Position numbers and translations under genes: made by a program. DNA of 38,359 nt. It comes from Dichomitus squalens LYAD-421 SS1 (taxonomy: Eukaryota; Basidiomycota; Agaricomycetes; Polyporales; Polyporaceae). A model generated the notes under the pieces. The model did not search any database. It was not told the origin of the DNA and worked only from the letters and a program-made list of their open reading frames with translations. This document shows positions 1 to 10,310 of this stretch, in pieces. The DNA is taken from assembly GCF_000275845.1 (NCBI RefSeq), contig NW_006766896.1:277062-315420 (forward strand). Direction: 5' to 3'. The first letter of the stretch is position 1; every line of letters starts with the position of its first letter.

Positions 1-739
1 CGGGCGGCCTCGTGGTTGTAGTACGTCCGCTCAGGGACTGGGCGCCGCTGGCCCCTGCAATACTTGATACATTCACAGAAGAATTCCCTTTTTTTCGACT
101 GGCGCGAGCGTGGCATAACAGAGTCTGGCGGCGAGACAAGGTACGAGGATCCTGCGGAGGCCTTGGGCAGCCGGCTGAAATGACACGCGTGCTACGGGTA
201 TGGCGCAAAGCAAGTATTGTATTACACAGTTAGACACAGGCTAGAGACATTTCTAAGTCAGAGACAAATGGACGTCACCGCTGTCGAGACATGTCCGATC
301 GAGGCACCGTCATGAGAGTCTAAGACGTGAATTGGGCGCCTACCGCCATCTGCCCAATCTGAACCGACAGCTCCCGACCTCAACCACTCTTCTACGACTT
401 TCGCCGACCTAAAACAGCGGAGCCCATGTACGTTCTCACTGGGCTTGAACATTGAATCAACTGTCGGATGTGGCGCATCGGGTTGACTTGGTATGTTGAT
501 CGATGATTGTGCCAATCCAGAATGCAATGGTACCCATACACATGCCATTGAATGAATGGCATCCAGCATCTCTATCTGAACGGTAGCGAACATGACAAGG
601 GAACGGCCGCGGCTCTCTACATCATTGAGAGCAATTCGACGTCAGCCAAAGCGGGGGACTAGGCTGACCTGACTGCAAAAGGTACTACTTACGTGACGAA
701 AGCGCTACAACTATGACTGACTATGGAGTCGTTCTCGAG
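1..739. other. No gene recognised downstream of the P450 remnant
   Basis: This is where the missing C-terminal exons of the neighbouring P450 should lie. I looked on the minus strand for the heme-binding signature FxxGxRxCxG and found no match in any frame. A 111-codon open frame at 258-593 (-) resembles no family I know and carries no P450 motif. The segment reads as unannotated intergenic sequence or a decayed gene end. Confidence 0.5.
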
Positions 740-2400
740 ATGAAATCCGTTATATACGTCATCCTCGCGCAGCTTGCGCGGAAGGTCTGAAGAGCTGATT
801 ATCAGGACAAGACGCAAATCTTCCATACACGGCGGGGCGTACCGAGACAGATTATGGGGTGCCAGCGTAATAGCTCCTTGATCAGAGCGTCAAGGTATGG
901 CACTGAACCGAGGTCCTCGAACGTCGGGAGACGGTTGATGCCAAGCACGCCTTCGAGTTCACGTCTTGCGCATGACTGCACATCTGGATAGAGGATCATA
1001 ACCAAGAAGAACCAGTGCATGACTGCAGCAGTCTATCGCTCGATACGGTTAGCAGGCCGGAAGGCCCATCGATAGTGGAACCAGATACCGTTTCCGCTCC
1101 TCTTGCGCAAAATAGGGAAATTATCCATTCCATGAACACGTGAAATACATCTTAGATAGATACGCACCCATATACATAGACGCTGTGGCCATGTTCGCCC
1201 GACGGACCGTACCTTCGTCGGTGCCGAACGTTTCAGCAAGCGCTTTCGACACGCATTCCTCAGCCTTTCCTGACGCCTGAGCGAACACATGGATGCAGAG
1301 CCCGCAAGGCAGGAAATCGATACGAACATGGCGCTCTATGAAGTCTGCATACGGGACATGAAGCTTACGCGTGGCGGCTTCGTGCCACACGGCGGCTTTC
1401 CGCTCGAAACCCGCGCCAGGGAACCAAGCGGATACGTATTCGACTGTAAATCGACTTTTGACCTCGCCACATACACTGACGTCTTGAATTGCACGCACGG
1501 ATGGGGAAGAGTTCGACGAGGCAGAAGCCAATCGGGCACTTGCTCACGGCCTCCTGACCAGTTTCCGCAAGTTTGATGAACGGATCGTCTTCAAGGGAAA
1601 CTCGGATGCCGTACGTCACTTTCATGATGTTCGCGCCTGCCATACTACCACAATTGTCAACTATGAGTTGTCCGAACAGGCACAGGGGCGTACCTATTGC
1701 TTCAGATGAACGGGCACACGATCGCGGCCCTCTTCTGTGAGCCGGTGTATGAACTCGTAGGCACGTCGAGCGAGGATGGGCCGGTGTTTCTGGAAGGACG
1801 TCGCATGGAACTCATGGTGAGCCATCTTCCTGCAAACGCGCCAGTCGTCGCCATAATCCATGGTGCCGAAATTCCATCCAAGCCCCGCCCTGTTGATGAG
1901 CGATTCGTGAGGAGCATGCAAGGTCACATACATCAGTGGGTCAATCAAGTTACTTGCAGTTCGTTTAACATAATCATTCGCGGCCTAGTGGGAAGAAGTG
2001 AATCCTCATGGAACACGAGGCAGATCGGGTGGGAACAAGAACCGACCTGCCCGAATAGATGGATGACCGCTTATCAAGAAGCTCATTCGCGGCCTCCAGA
2101 GTGTCAAGAACGATGATGTCGAATCCCAGCATGTTAAGGCGGATGATATCGGTGCCTACGCAAATGCGTTGTCTAAATCTGAGGTGGCCGCTGTATTCCC
2201 TCGTGCTCACCGTATTCGCGACACCATTCGCTGCACTTCAACCATGGAGGTGCCGGGATATCGTTAACTTTGCCTAGGATAGGGAGTCCTGGAGGTCGTG
2301 GTGGCACAGGGGCTCGTTGCTTGCAGTGATAACGCCATACCAGCCGTGTGAGGACCACGAGACACAGCGTGCCAACGATGATACCAGCAAGAGAAGCCAT
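740..2400 (-). pseudogene. Cytochrome P450, truncated before the heme-binding region
   Basis: Exons running down from 2400 encode a basidiomycete-type microsomal P450. The start has a membrane anchor followed by the proline-rich hinge PPRPPGLPILG. Later come WNFGTMDYGDDWR, AGANIMKVTYGI, AWFPGAGFERKAA (C-helix to F/G region), the I-helix stretch GAGAETT, the K-helix ExxR in ELLRWHP, and REDDVYNG. Resolved exons include 2211-2400, 2047-2155, 1958-1984 (followed by a GC-AG intron) and 1889 down to about 1697. The open frame VHLKQ at about 1697 runs into TAG directly before the only GT donor, and I find no clean splice pair there. After about 740 the reading frame fails, and the heme Cys signature FxxGxRxCxG is absent down to base 1. 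Without that cysteine the enzyme cannot bind heme. I therefore call it a pseudogene or 3'-truncated copy; the substrate is unknown. Confidence 0.65.
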
Positions 2401-3484
2401 TGTGTCCGAAAGACAAGACTGGGCCTGCAGCGCCCAGCGAATGTGGAATCCATATATACCAATCTGTAAGCGAGCAGCCGTACAGCCCGCGATTTCAAAG
2501 ACACACCCTTGGGGCGCGTGTCACCCTTGGGGCGCGTGCTACACCCTTGGGGCGCGTGCTGGGACGTTCTCAAGAGGGGTCAGGAGGGACTAGCGATGCA
2601 ATTGGGAAGCCAGGACCTGGGAGGACTTCAAGACCAACGACGCCAATCTGTAGGAAAGGGTTCACTGCAGTGTCAGAACACTGCGATATCGATAAGCCCA
2701 TGTCGAGAGGCTCACGTCTGTAGACAACGGGCTGTTTCCGCTGCAGACTCCTCGAGCGATCTGACCATGAGGTTGAGCAATGTGACACACGCCGCGAGAT
2801 CGAGTGCTCCTAGCGAGAGACAGCGTGGAAGCAAGGACGGGGGGACGTCGCACCAACGCTTGGATGTATGCATGAGGCGCTATGAGCCATTGTGATCGTG
2901 CTCCTAGAGGTATATCGCGGAGGAGCTGAGCGGGAAGAAAGCTAGCAACTCCAGTCCGCTTTGTATATGTATCGGGGGGCGCGACTGGGGGCTTATCTGG
3001 TGTGGTCTCTCCGCACAGTTGGGTCTACAATGCTAGCAACACTAGCAGAACACAACATTAGTGGTTTCGCTCCGAGTCCAAGGCAAAAAAAAAGACGCAA
3101 CGAGAGGAGACCAAGCTAACTCACGACTTTCCAAGAAGGCACTGCGCTCGAGCAACGATGCCGATGAGGTTCGCTGTTCGGCGGATTAGGAAGAAGACGT
3201 TCGCTCAGGCCTAGTCTCAGCAACGTAGCTCAGACCAACAGAAACAAGCTTCTTCTATTAGGCATATTGAAGACCATCAAGACAATGACTATCGTCAACA
3301 AAGTGGCCGAGAAAGAGAGCCCAGGAGACTCAGGACTGCGTGGCGACCACGTTCAGTCATAATCAAGACTGGCAAGCCAGAAGTGTCGCAGTGAACAGTT
3401 CCAAGGACCGATGTTGTCAAGAATATAGCCAGGTTCGCCCGCAACGTCGCAGTATCATGGAAGCAAAATGAGAGGAAGGAGGAA
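2401..3484. other. Intergenic region between P450 remnant and U6
   Basis: This holds the presumed P450 promoter and a short tandem repeat at 2503-2560 (listed separately). Open frames on both strands in 2400-2900 overlap the repeat and resemble nothing known. From 2900 to 3480 I see no gene, RNA or clear regulatory motif. Confidence 0.5.
2503..2560. repeat. Three-copy tandem repeat, 19-20 bp unit
   Basis: The unit ACACCCTTGGGGCGCGTGCT occurs three times in a row at 2503-2520, 2521-2540 and 2541-2560. The core CACCCTTGGGGCGCGTG is identical in all three. The array lies about 100-160 bp upstream of the P450 start codon, so it may be a promoter minisatellite or a cluster of protein-binding sites. 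Its function is not known. Confidence 0.9.
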
Positions 3485-3547
3485 AATAAATATTGAGACC
3501 CGTAGGTCTACCACTCCGGGAAAGCGTGTCATCCTTGTGCAGGGGCC

Positions 3548-3578
<31 letters not shown>

Positions 3579-3602
3579 TTCGTATGTCACCCCGAAGGGG
3601 AC
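3485..3602 (-). ncRNA. U6: U6 spliceosomal snRNA
   Basis: Read on the minus strand, the segment starts with the 5' stem-loop GTCCCCTTCGGGG. It continues with AAATTGGAACGATACAGAGA, AGATTAGCATGGCCCCTGC and ACAAGGATGACACGC. This includes the invariant ACAGAGA box, the AGC catalytic triad and the internal stem-loop of U6. U6 pairs with the 5' splice site and U2 in the catalytic core of the spliceosome. It is a Pol III transcript, and the T-rich run near 3483-3492 is the likely terminator. The gene is uninterrupted, although introns in U6 are known in some basidiomycetes. The part after ACACGC is about 15 nt longer than in human U6 and can form a small hairpin AGACC-TACG-GGTCT. The exact 3' end is uncertain by a few bases. 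Confidence 0.93.
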
Positions 3603-3866
3603 ATATAGTGTCCCCAGCCTGTCCTGTATGAGAGGCGAAGTACGCATTTTGCTCAACTCGCGGGTTGGACAGGCGTTCCCAGAGCGCGGTCATGGGTTCC
3701 CGGACCGGGTCACCTGAGGACCGGCCGCGTCTGCTCAACCAACCTCCCAACCATCTCCCTGAATGCATCGAGCTTGTGTTTGTCTCCATACCACGCCTGT
3801 TGTGGGCTATTGCGAGTTGGCTGAGAACCTCGACAAACTCATTGCACAGTACCTCACCCCCAGATC
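3603..3866. promoter_or_regulatory. Shared divergent region between U6 and acyl-CoA oxidase
   Basis: This 264 bp segment separates the 5' ends of U6 (-) and the oxidase gene (+), so both promoters should lie here. No TATA element stands at the usual -25 to -30 position of U6; TATAT occurs only directly beside its 5' end. CCCGGACCGGG near 3699-3709 is an inverted repeat of CGG-type half-sites of the kind zinc-cluster regulators use. Its role is inferred only from base composition and position. Confidence 0.4.
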
Positions 3867-6413
3867 ATGACGAGCTCACGGAACCAAGAGGACATGAAGC
3901 TCGCTCGGGGACAGTCGAGCGTGGACACGGAGAAGCTGCATATCTTCCTGTGGGGTGAGTCTCACGAGCGTTGATAGCTTGGCCTACACCTGACTGGTGC
4001 TCTACCGCAGGTGAGAGGGAGTGGCAGGCTCGCCAGCGGATAGAGTCCATTCTCGCGAAGGACCCCGTGTTCGACAGGTCGCGCAGGCCCTTCCTCACGC
4101 GCACCGAGCTCTACCACCGCGCATTGGCAATGACAAACCGTCTGCACGAGCTCCAGGAGCAACACAAATGGTCCGCAGAAGATGCCAATCTCGCGTTCAG
4201 GATCCTGGACGAGCCCCTCCCCATCCAGCTCCACATGGCCGGTGAGTGCTCTACTCCTCATCCCAACTCCTGCCCTTCAATCTCGCCATGCAGCCTTCGA
4301 GCCCGTAATCAGATCCCAAGGCGGCCCCACGCTCAACGCGCAGTACGGCGCCCTCATCGCGCACCGCGGCATCCTCGGCTGCTACCTCCAGACCGAGCTC
4401 GGGCACGGCACGAACGTCGCCGCGCTCGAGACGACCGCGACGTACCTCCCCGCGACGCGCGAGTTCGAGCTCCACTCGCCCACGCTCACGGCGAGCAAGT
4501 GGTGGATCGGCGCGCTCGGCAGGACCGCGACGCACGGCGTCGTCCAAGCGCGCCTCATCCTGCCCTCGGGCGCGGACGCCGGGCCGCACCTGTTCTTCGT
4601 GCAGCTACGGTCGCTGGAGGACCACCGGACGCTGCCGGGGATTACGATTGGGGACATTGGGCCGAAGGCGATGGGCGGGTACGCTGCTGTGGATAATGGG
4701 TTTGCGCGGTTTGATAGGGTGAGGATCCCGAAGGAGCAGATGCTCAGCGCGTTCGCGGGCGTGACGGACGAAGGTGGGTACGTCAAGCCGCCGCATGCGA
4801 AGCTGAGTTACGGAGGGGTGAGTCGTGTTACCGTCGATTAATGGCTGAGACTCGCTGAGTGCAAACCTGTCTGCAGATGCTCTACATCCGTTCGAGGTGC
4901 GCCCCTTCACTGAGCTTGCCATCTCCACATACAGATCCACCTCTAGCATGGTGAGCTCCGGAGGCTGGACGATTGCGAAAGGTGTGGCTATAGAGCACAT
5001 CAACCACTATATCCTCCCGCTGACCTCACCGCCCCCTCAGCCGCCACCATCGCCATCCGGTACGCAACAGTCCGCAGACAGGGCAACAAAGGCAAAGACG
5101 GCCTCGAACGCCAAGTCATCACCTACCCCTCCGTCTACCACCGCCTCCTCCCCATCCTCGCGCACGCCTACGTCTTCATCGCCCTCGGCCGCAACTTGGT
5201 GCGCACGCCTCTCTCCTCCCCATCCGCTCATCCCCGTACTGATCCCTCCCCCCACCTCTACCCCAACTTTGTAATCGTCCGCACAGACAGCGTCCTTCGC
5301 CGCCCTCCTCGCCCGCCTCTCCGCCGGGGACACCGCCCTCCTGCCCGAGATGCACGCGACGACCGCGGGCCTCAAGGTGCTCGTCTCGAGCACGGCCATC
5401 GGCGACCTCGAGACCGCGCGCCGCGCGCTGGGCGGGCACGGCTTCAGCGCGTTCGCGGGCGTCGGCCGGCTCTACGCGGACTACGTCCCCGCCGCGACGT
5501 ACGAGGGCGACAACTTCGTGCTCGACCAGCAGGTCGTGCGCGCCGCGCTCAAGGCGCACGACGCGCTGACGAGGGGCGCGGGGGCGCTCACCCCGAGCGC
5601 GGCGTATCTGCGGCTGCTTGTCGCGCAGGATGCGGAGGCCCAGGCAGAGGCAGAGGCAGAGGCAGAGGCGAAGGGGGGGTGGGGGACCCGCGTACGGCGG
5701 TCGAGCTGCTGGAGAGGCGTGCGGCGCACATGGTGCAGGAGCGCGCTCGGCACGCTCGGGACCCAGACGCGAGCATGGACCAGCGCGTGTCGCGCGCGGT
5801 GACGGACGCGTTCGTCGCCGTGCAGGTTTCCGAGATCGTGCGCGGGCTGGAGGGCGACGTTGGGGAGAAGGACGCGGCGGTCCTGCGGAAGCTGTACACG
5901 TTGGTGGGTGCCGTCCGTCGAATCGGCCGCTCGGGGACGGAGAGCCGAGAGCTGACCTTGCTTGGGGTAGCATCTGCTGACGGCGGTGGAGAGCGGGCTG
6001 GTGGACATCCTCTCGTTTGGTCTGCTGGGTGAGGCGGGTCCTGGGGGCGATCCGTCGAGGAGTCTGCGCGTGGCGATCAAGGGACTTTGCGAGGAGCTGC
6101 TCCCCGAGGCGATCGGGCTCTCCGATGGGTTTGGGTTCTCGGATTGGGAGCTAGACAGGTCAGTGGTTTCGAATGAGATAAGGGGGAATGTTGACGAACA
6201 TGCTGCAGTGCGCTCGGGGTATACGATGGGAATGTGTACGAAACCTTGTACAAGGCGGCGCAGTCCGAGCCTCTGAACAAGTCCGAAATATCCGCAGGCT
6301 ACGAGGTATGCCTCCGATGCCGCATCGCATGGCTTGATTGCTGAGAACAGGTTCAGTTACACATCAGACCTATGCTCGAGCGAGGGCAGCGTCTTGCAGG
6401 GGCCAAATTGTAA
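3867..6413 (+). CDS. POX1: Peroxisomal acyl-CoA oxidase (one-base frame break)
   Basis: FAD-dependent enzyme that oxidises acyl-CoA to trans-2-enoyl-CoA and makes H2O2, the first step of peroxisomal beta-oxidation. Exons: 3867-3954, 4011-4241, 4294-4817, 4877-4896, 4947-4981, 5041-5198, 5287-5903, 5971-6158, 6209-6305, 6351-6413. Family landmarks are RPFLTRTELYHRALAMTNR at the N-terminus, LQTELGHGTNVAALETTATY, KWWIGALGRTATHGVVQA, IRYATVRRQ and GGHGFSAFAG. YEGDN carries the expected catalytic Glu. The protein ends RLAGAKL; AKL is a PTS1 peroxisome-import signal. The large exon changes frame at the G7 tract 5673-5679: the upstream frame reads KGGWGT, the downstream frame GDPRTAVELLERR. One extra G there makes the total 2022 nt (673 residues). 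It converges on CHZ1, 170 bp away. Confidence 0.9.
5637..5669 (+). repeat. GGCAGA hexanucleotide repeat inside the oxidase gene
   Basis: About four copies of GGCAGA lie in the seventh exon and encode alternating Ala-Glu residues (AEAEAEAE). They sit directly upstream of the G-tract where the reading frame breaks. Repeats like this are slippage-prone. The inserted residues fall in the C-terminal helical domain, between the LLVAQDA and ELLERRAAHM segments. Confidence 0.85.
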
Positions 6414-6583
6414 ACTATATGCGGCGTGTGCCCCGCCGTTTTGCGTCATCATGTAATATACAATGTACTACTACCTACGGATGTAACGTCAGACATACCC
6501 CGGAATGCGATGTGCATGAGGCGAACGTACCACAGCGCACATTCGTTTACAGTCTCCTCCGCCATTATTCCAGTCGTCAGCCT

Positions 6584-7221
6584 CTAGTCGTCGTCCTCCT
6601 CTTCTTCCCCGTCCTCTTCGTCGTCGTTCTTGTCGCTCTCCTCCGCCTCTTCCTCTTCGTCGTCGCTCTCTACGACCTTTTTCGCCTTCTTGACCGGCGC
6701 GGGTGGCGCAGGCGGCGCCTTGCCCTTGCCGGAACTCGATCCCGGCTGGGCCTTGCTCAAAGACGAGGGCTTGGAGGCGGACGCGGGCTTCCTAGACTTC
6801 TTCTTCGGCTCCTCGTCCTCATCCTCATCGTCGTCCTCGTCGAAGTCCTTGACCTTGGTGTAGTCGATGCGGATGCCGCGGGTGCGCCGGCCCGTCTCGA
6901 TGATGTTGTCCTTGCTCAGGGCCCCGAGCTCGTCTGCGCATACGCCACGTCAGGAGTCTCCCGTGAGCGTATGGAGACGACGACACACGCACCCTCGTCG
7001 ATCCCTTCGTCCGAGTCGCCGTCGCTCGCATCGATGTCGTCCTCCTCATCGCGCTTCGTCCTTCAGCCGCCAAGTGGGATAGGCCGGGGGGACGGGACGG
7101 GGCGGATCGCGAGAGGCACGGTTCGTGACCAACACCGCGCACAAAGACGAGAGCGACGTTACTTTTTTCTCTTCTTCTTGTCCAGCTCGGGCTCCGCGCG
7201 GCGCTTGCTCCTGGACGACAT
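6584..7221 (-). CDS. CHZ1: CHZ1-type histone H2A.Z chaperone
   Basis: Three exons (7163-7221, 6993-7060, 6584-6933) total 477 nt, a 158-residue protein. It starts MSSRSKRRAEPELDKKKRKK, a basic, nuclear-localisation-like end. An acidic stretch follows (EEDDIDASDGDSDEG), then LSKDNIIETGRRTRGIRIDY, which matches the core of the CHZ domain as I recall it (NII..GRRTRG...DY). Long Asp/Glu tracts alternate with Lys/Pro/Ser linkers to the C-terminus. Known CHZ1 proteins bind H2A.Z-H2B dimers and help SWR1 deposit them in nucleosomes. The length and acidic make-up fit a histone chaperone. The family call rests on the short CHZ motif and is less certain than the gene structure. It is tail-to-tail with the acyl-CoA oxidase gene. 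Confidence 0.75.
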
Positions 7222-10200
7222 CGTGAGGTGGGACGGTAAGCTCGCCGGGGCTGTCGACAGAGGGGGGCTGGGGAGGGGAGGAGCGGGGGCAGATGGTGGG
7301 GTCGGGGAGAAGGGCGTGGGGAAGCCAGCGGAGGACGCGTCTTGCCGGAGAGGCTGCTCGTCGCGCCGGTCGCTGGATCGAGCGGGCGCGCGGCGGAGCT
7401 CGGTCGCCCTCGCCCAGCGGACGTTCTCCGACTGCTCTGAGCTCGAACCGCGCCATGACGTCCATAGCGACAAACAGGGGCCGGAGTGGGTGCTCGGTGT
7501 GGTTTGCGGTGTGTTCTGTGGCTATGTCGCCCGCTCGGGAGCTATCTCGTCGACCTCGCGCGGGCTGCTGCCTGAGCGTCGGTACGTCCACATCGCCCTC
7601 TTTGCCCGCATACCCTCCCGTCCTGGACTCCCACGTCCACGCAGCAGCATGGATCTCTGCTGGAGTAGTAGCCTGGCCGCTTCCCAGATGCGCAGTGGCA
7701 GACGTCGGACGGGTGACACCACGCTCTCTTCGCGGAGCCTCTCCGCATGGACGACTGCTTCTTCTTGTGAACGCTGTTCGGTACACCCCGCCTTGCAAGC
7801 GTCTTCTGTGTCGTCGACTCGGAGCGCGTCATTTCGCTGGCGTTCGGGCTGATCGGCGGTCGTAACGTTAACCACTCATTGACCTCTGGGGCCACGCACA
7901 TGGCCTTCGTACGCATCTGTCGATTCTCGGTCTGTGCGGTTCACAACGAACATAGATGACTGGTATTACGGTAGTAGAGATCAAACCCAAGACACGCACG
8001 TCGTAATTGGTATCGCGAAGACCGTCAACGCTTGCGCACTCGCTGATTGACCCTTCTGCGAAACACCCAGACATCTGATACCTACTGCATTGGTATACGC
8101 CGTTCGTCAGATCCCCTGCCCTTGCCGTCCCTGGCGGTCCCTCCCTCACCCGGCCTGCCCTGGATGGACATGTTGCACCTTGTATTCCTCCCCCTCTCCG
8201 CCAACCCCCCGGGGCTCCTGGTATCCCCACCGAGAGCGTCGATCCCCAGCTGGACAGCGTGAGCACCCCTCCCTCGATCCGCACTAGCTGACTCGTGCCA
8301 CCAGTGTTCGGCGTCCTGTCCTAATCCTACCTGCACGGCCGTAGCGGCTCGCGCACAGCCGAGCCCTCTCTCACGATCGTCCTCGGTTCGTAAGTACGTT
8401 ACGTCAACACGCCGACCAAGATACGATGCGGCTCCCTGATCGTCCCAGATCCCTGCTTTATGACCTGAAACCTCTCGGCGCGGCGACGGCGGCGGCCCAA
8501 TGGTTAGGTGCAACCGTGGACGACGCGCCGCGGAGCGATCTCGAGACCAGGGCTCGTGAAGCGGCGCACACACGTCAAGGCGAGCCCTGGCCGAGGGAGG
8601 CGTGGACGCCCGAACTCTACTTGCCTATCCCGATAGATTGTCTGTCGCCCTACTAGCCACATGGGGCGGGTGGGAGCGTCACCCCCCGGCCAAACCTATT
8701 CCACCCTGGCCGTTGGGCCTCGACCCACGACCCACGCTAGCTGAACCACCACCACCAGCGGACGTCCCAGTCGCACCATCTCCGCCGCTCTCCGCGCATT
8801 TCGCATGCGTCGGAGCGTCTCCTCTCGCGTGTCCTCCGCACCCTCCCTTCCCCCACGTTCTGTCTCCGCTCCATGCATTCAGAAGCAATCGATGCTCTAA
8901 CTAGTCCTACTCTGCGAGTGCACGCAGGGCCCCGGGCCCAGTGGCAATCGCCTCCCACCCCTCCCTCCGCGCACTAACACATAATGAAATCCAGACTCTC
9001 GGCCCGCCCGCGCAGGGGCACGGTGTAGCTATAGTGAAGTAGACTCCTTTCGCCCGTCTTGGATGAGCGCTTCGCCCGCTCTCCACCAATCAAAGAAGGA
9101 TCTCCAGTCCTGAACCACACGCGAAGGGTGTCCAATGGCACGCCCTGCGCATGTGCTTTCCCAGCCCCCCTCACTCAAATGCCCCCGAGCTCCCGCTTCC
9201 CAGTTTCCTCGCGATCGCCAGGGCAGCGCGCCCACCTCCAGCTCTCCCGTGATTGCGCAGCAAGAGCCATCTGCCCATGGCAGCGGCTAGCGTCCGCGTC
9301 GGGAAGCAGAAGCACGTCTCGGGACAGCGGGAAGCGTCGCTGTGTGATGACCGTTGCGCATGTAGACGCGACGCGGATAAACGGGAAGCTCTGGGTGGCA
9401 CCCTCCCGGGGCCGTCGATCTGCACAGAAAACCGGAAGCGGGCACGGCGACTGGCCTCTCGGCCGCACGGAGCCCGCACGGGAGCCGCAGAAGGAGAAGG
9501 GCCGAAGGCGTGGTCATGGTCATGGTCATGGATGATGGAACGGCAGGCGAGTTCCATGATCCCGGCGGTTACGGGGGCGTATTGAATACAAAGCACGCGC
9601 TACAGGACGCGCCGCCCCGAGTTCTAGTTCTAACGAGAAATTTGTTTGCTCCCGGGCGGTCTGCGGGAGTCTCCCATGCAGAGGAGTGGGCAGATCCGTA
9701 TACGCGTGATTCAAGAGAAGGCGCGCTCGAGGACCCAGGGGCACGAGAGGCGTGGGTGCGATCCGTAATGTACATGAGATTACATCTAGTCCATAACGTT
9801 AGCTTATTCGGGAGGATATACGGTAGCGTGCGGTGTGCGGTATATGGTATGTTCGGCGTCGGGTACAAGTACAGGTTGGGTTGAAATATACAGCAACAGC
9901 AAGGTAACGTGCACGACCACGAAAAGCTAATGATGGGGGTTACGAAAGCAGGGGGCGACGGGCATATTCAGACGAGATACGACGGATGGAAGGGCTCGGA
10001 AGTGGATAGGGGATGGAAGTGGGACGTGACGACGGGGGTAGGGAGCCGAGTAGGAAGGAGAGAGCCGAAAGCGGATAGCAGGCAAGAGCGAAAACAGAAG
10101 TCCGAACGCGAAGCAGCAGAACACGACCTGGCAGTTCCGAGCAGACCAAGCGAGTTCCCCCAACGATCGCGCGTGCCCGACCACGAGGAACAGCGAGATT

Positions 10201-10310
10201 CGCGGGCACGAATGATGGCAAGCAGAATGAGGCACAAAGCGGGGACGAGTTGGGACACGGAAGCGAGAAGAGGCATGGGCCTCCCCGAAGGATGATAGAG
10301 ACCGGAGGGT
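7222..10310. other. Three-kilobase gene-free region
   Basis: The segment lies between the start of the CHZ1-type gene and the stop of the zinc-cluster regulator. It has many open frames on both strands because it is GC-rich. None shows a family motif, a signal peptide or a consistent chain of splice sites. A short GGTCAT direct repeat (three copies) lies near 9508-9530. Pyrimidine-rich stretches near 8080-8280 and 8690-8880 look like promoter or UTR sequence. I cannot support a gene here, but a non-coding transcript is not excluded. Confidence 0.5.

Noticed and set aside
3417..3656. Minus-strand open frame overlapping U6
   Set aside because: It is simply a translation of the U6 snRNA sequence.
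5176..5973. Minus-strand 265-codon open frame
   Set aside because: Antisense to the acyl-CoA oxidase catalytic exon; no motif.
6338..7852. Plus-strand open frame of 504 codons
   Set aside because: It runs antisense through the CHZ1-type gene and has Leu/Arg/Ser low-complexity content. The minus-strand model has clean splice sites and a CHZ motif.
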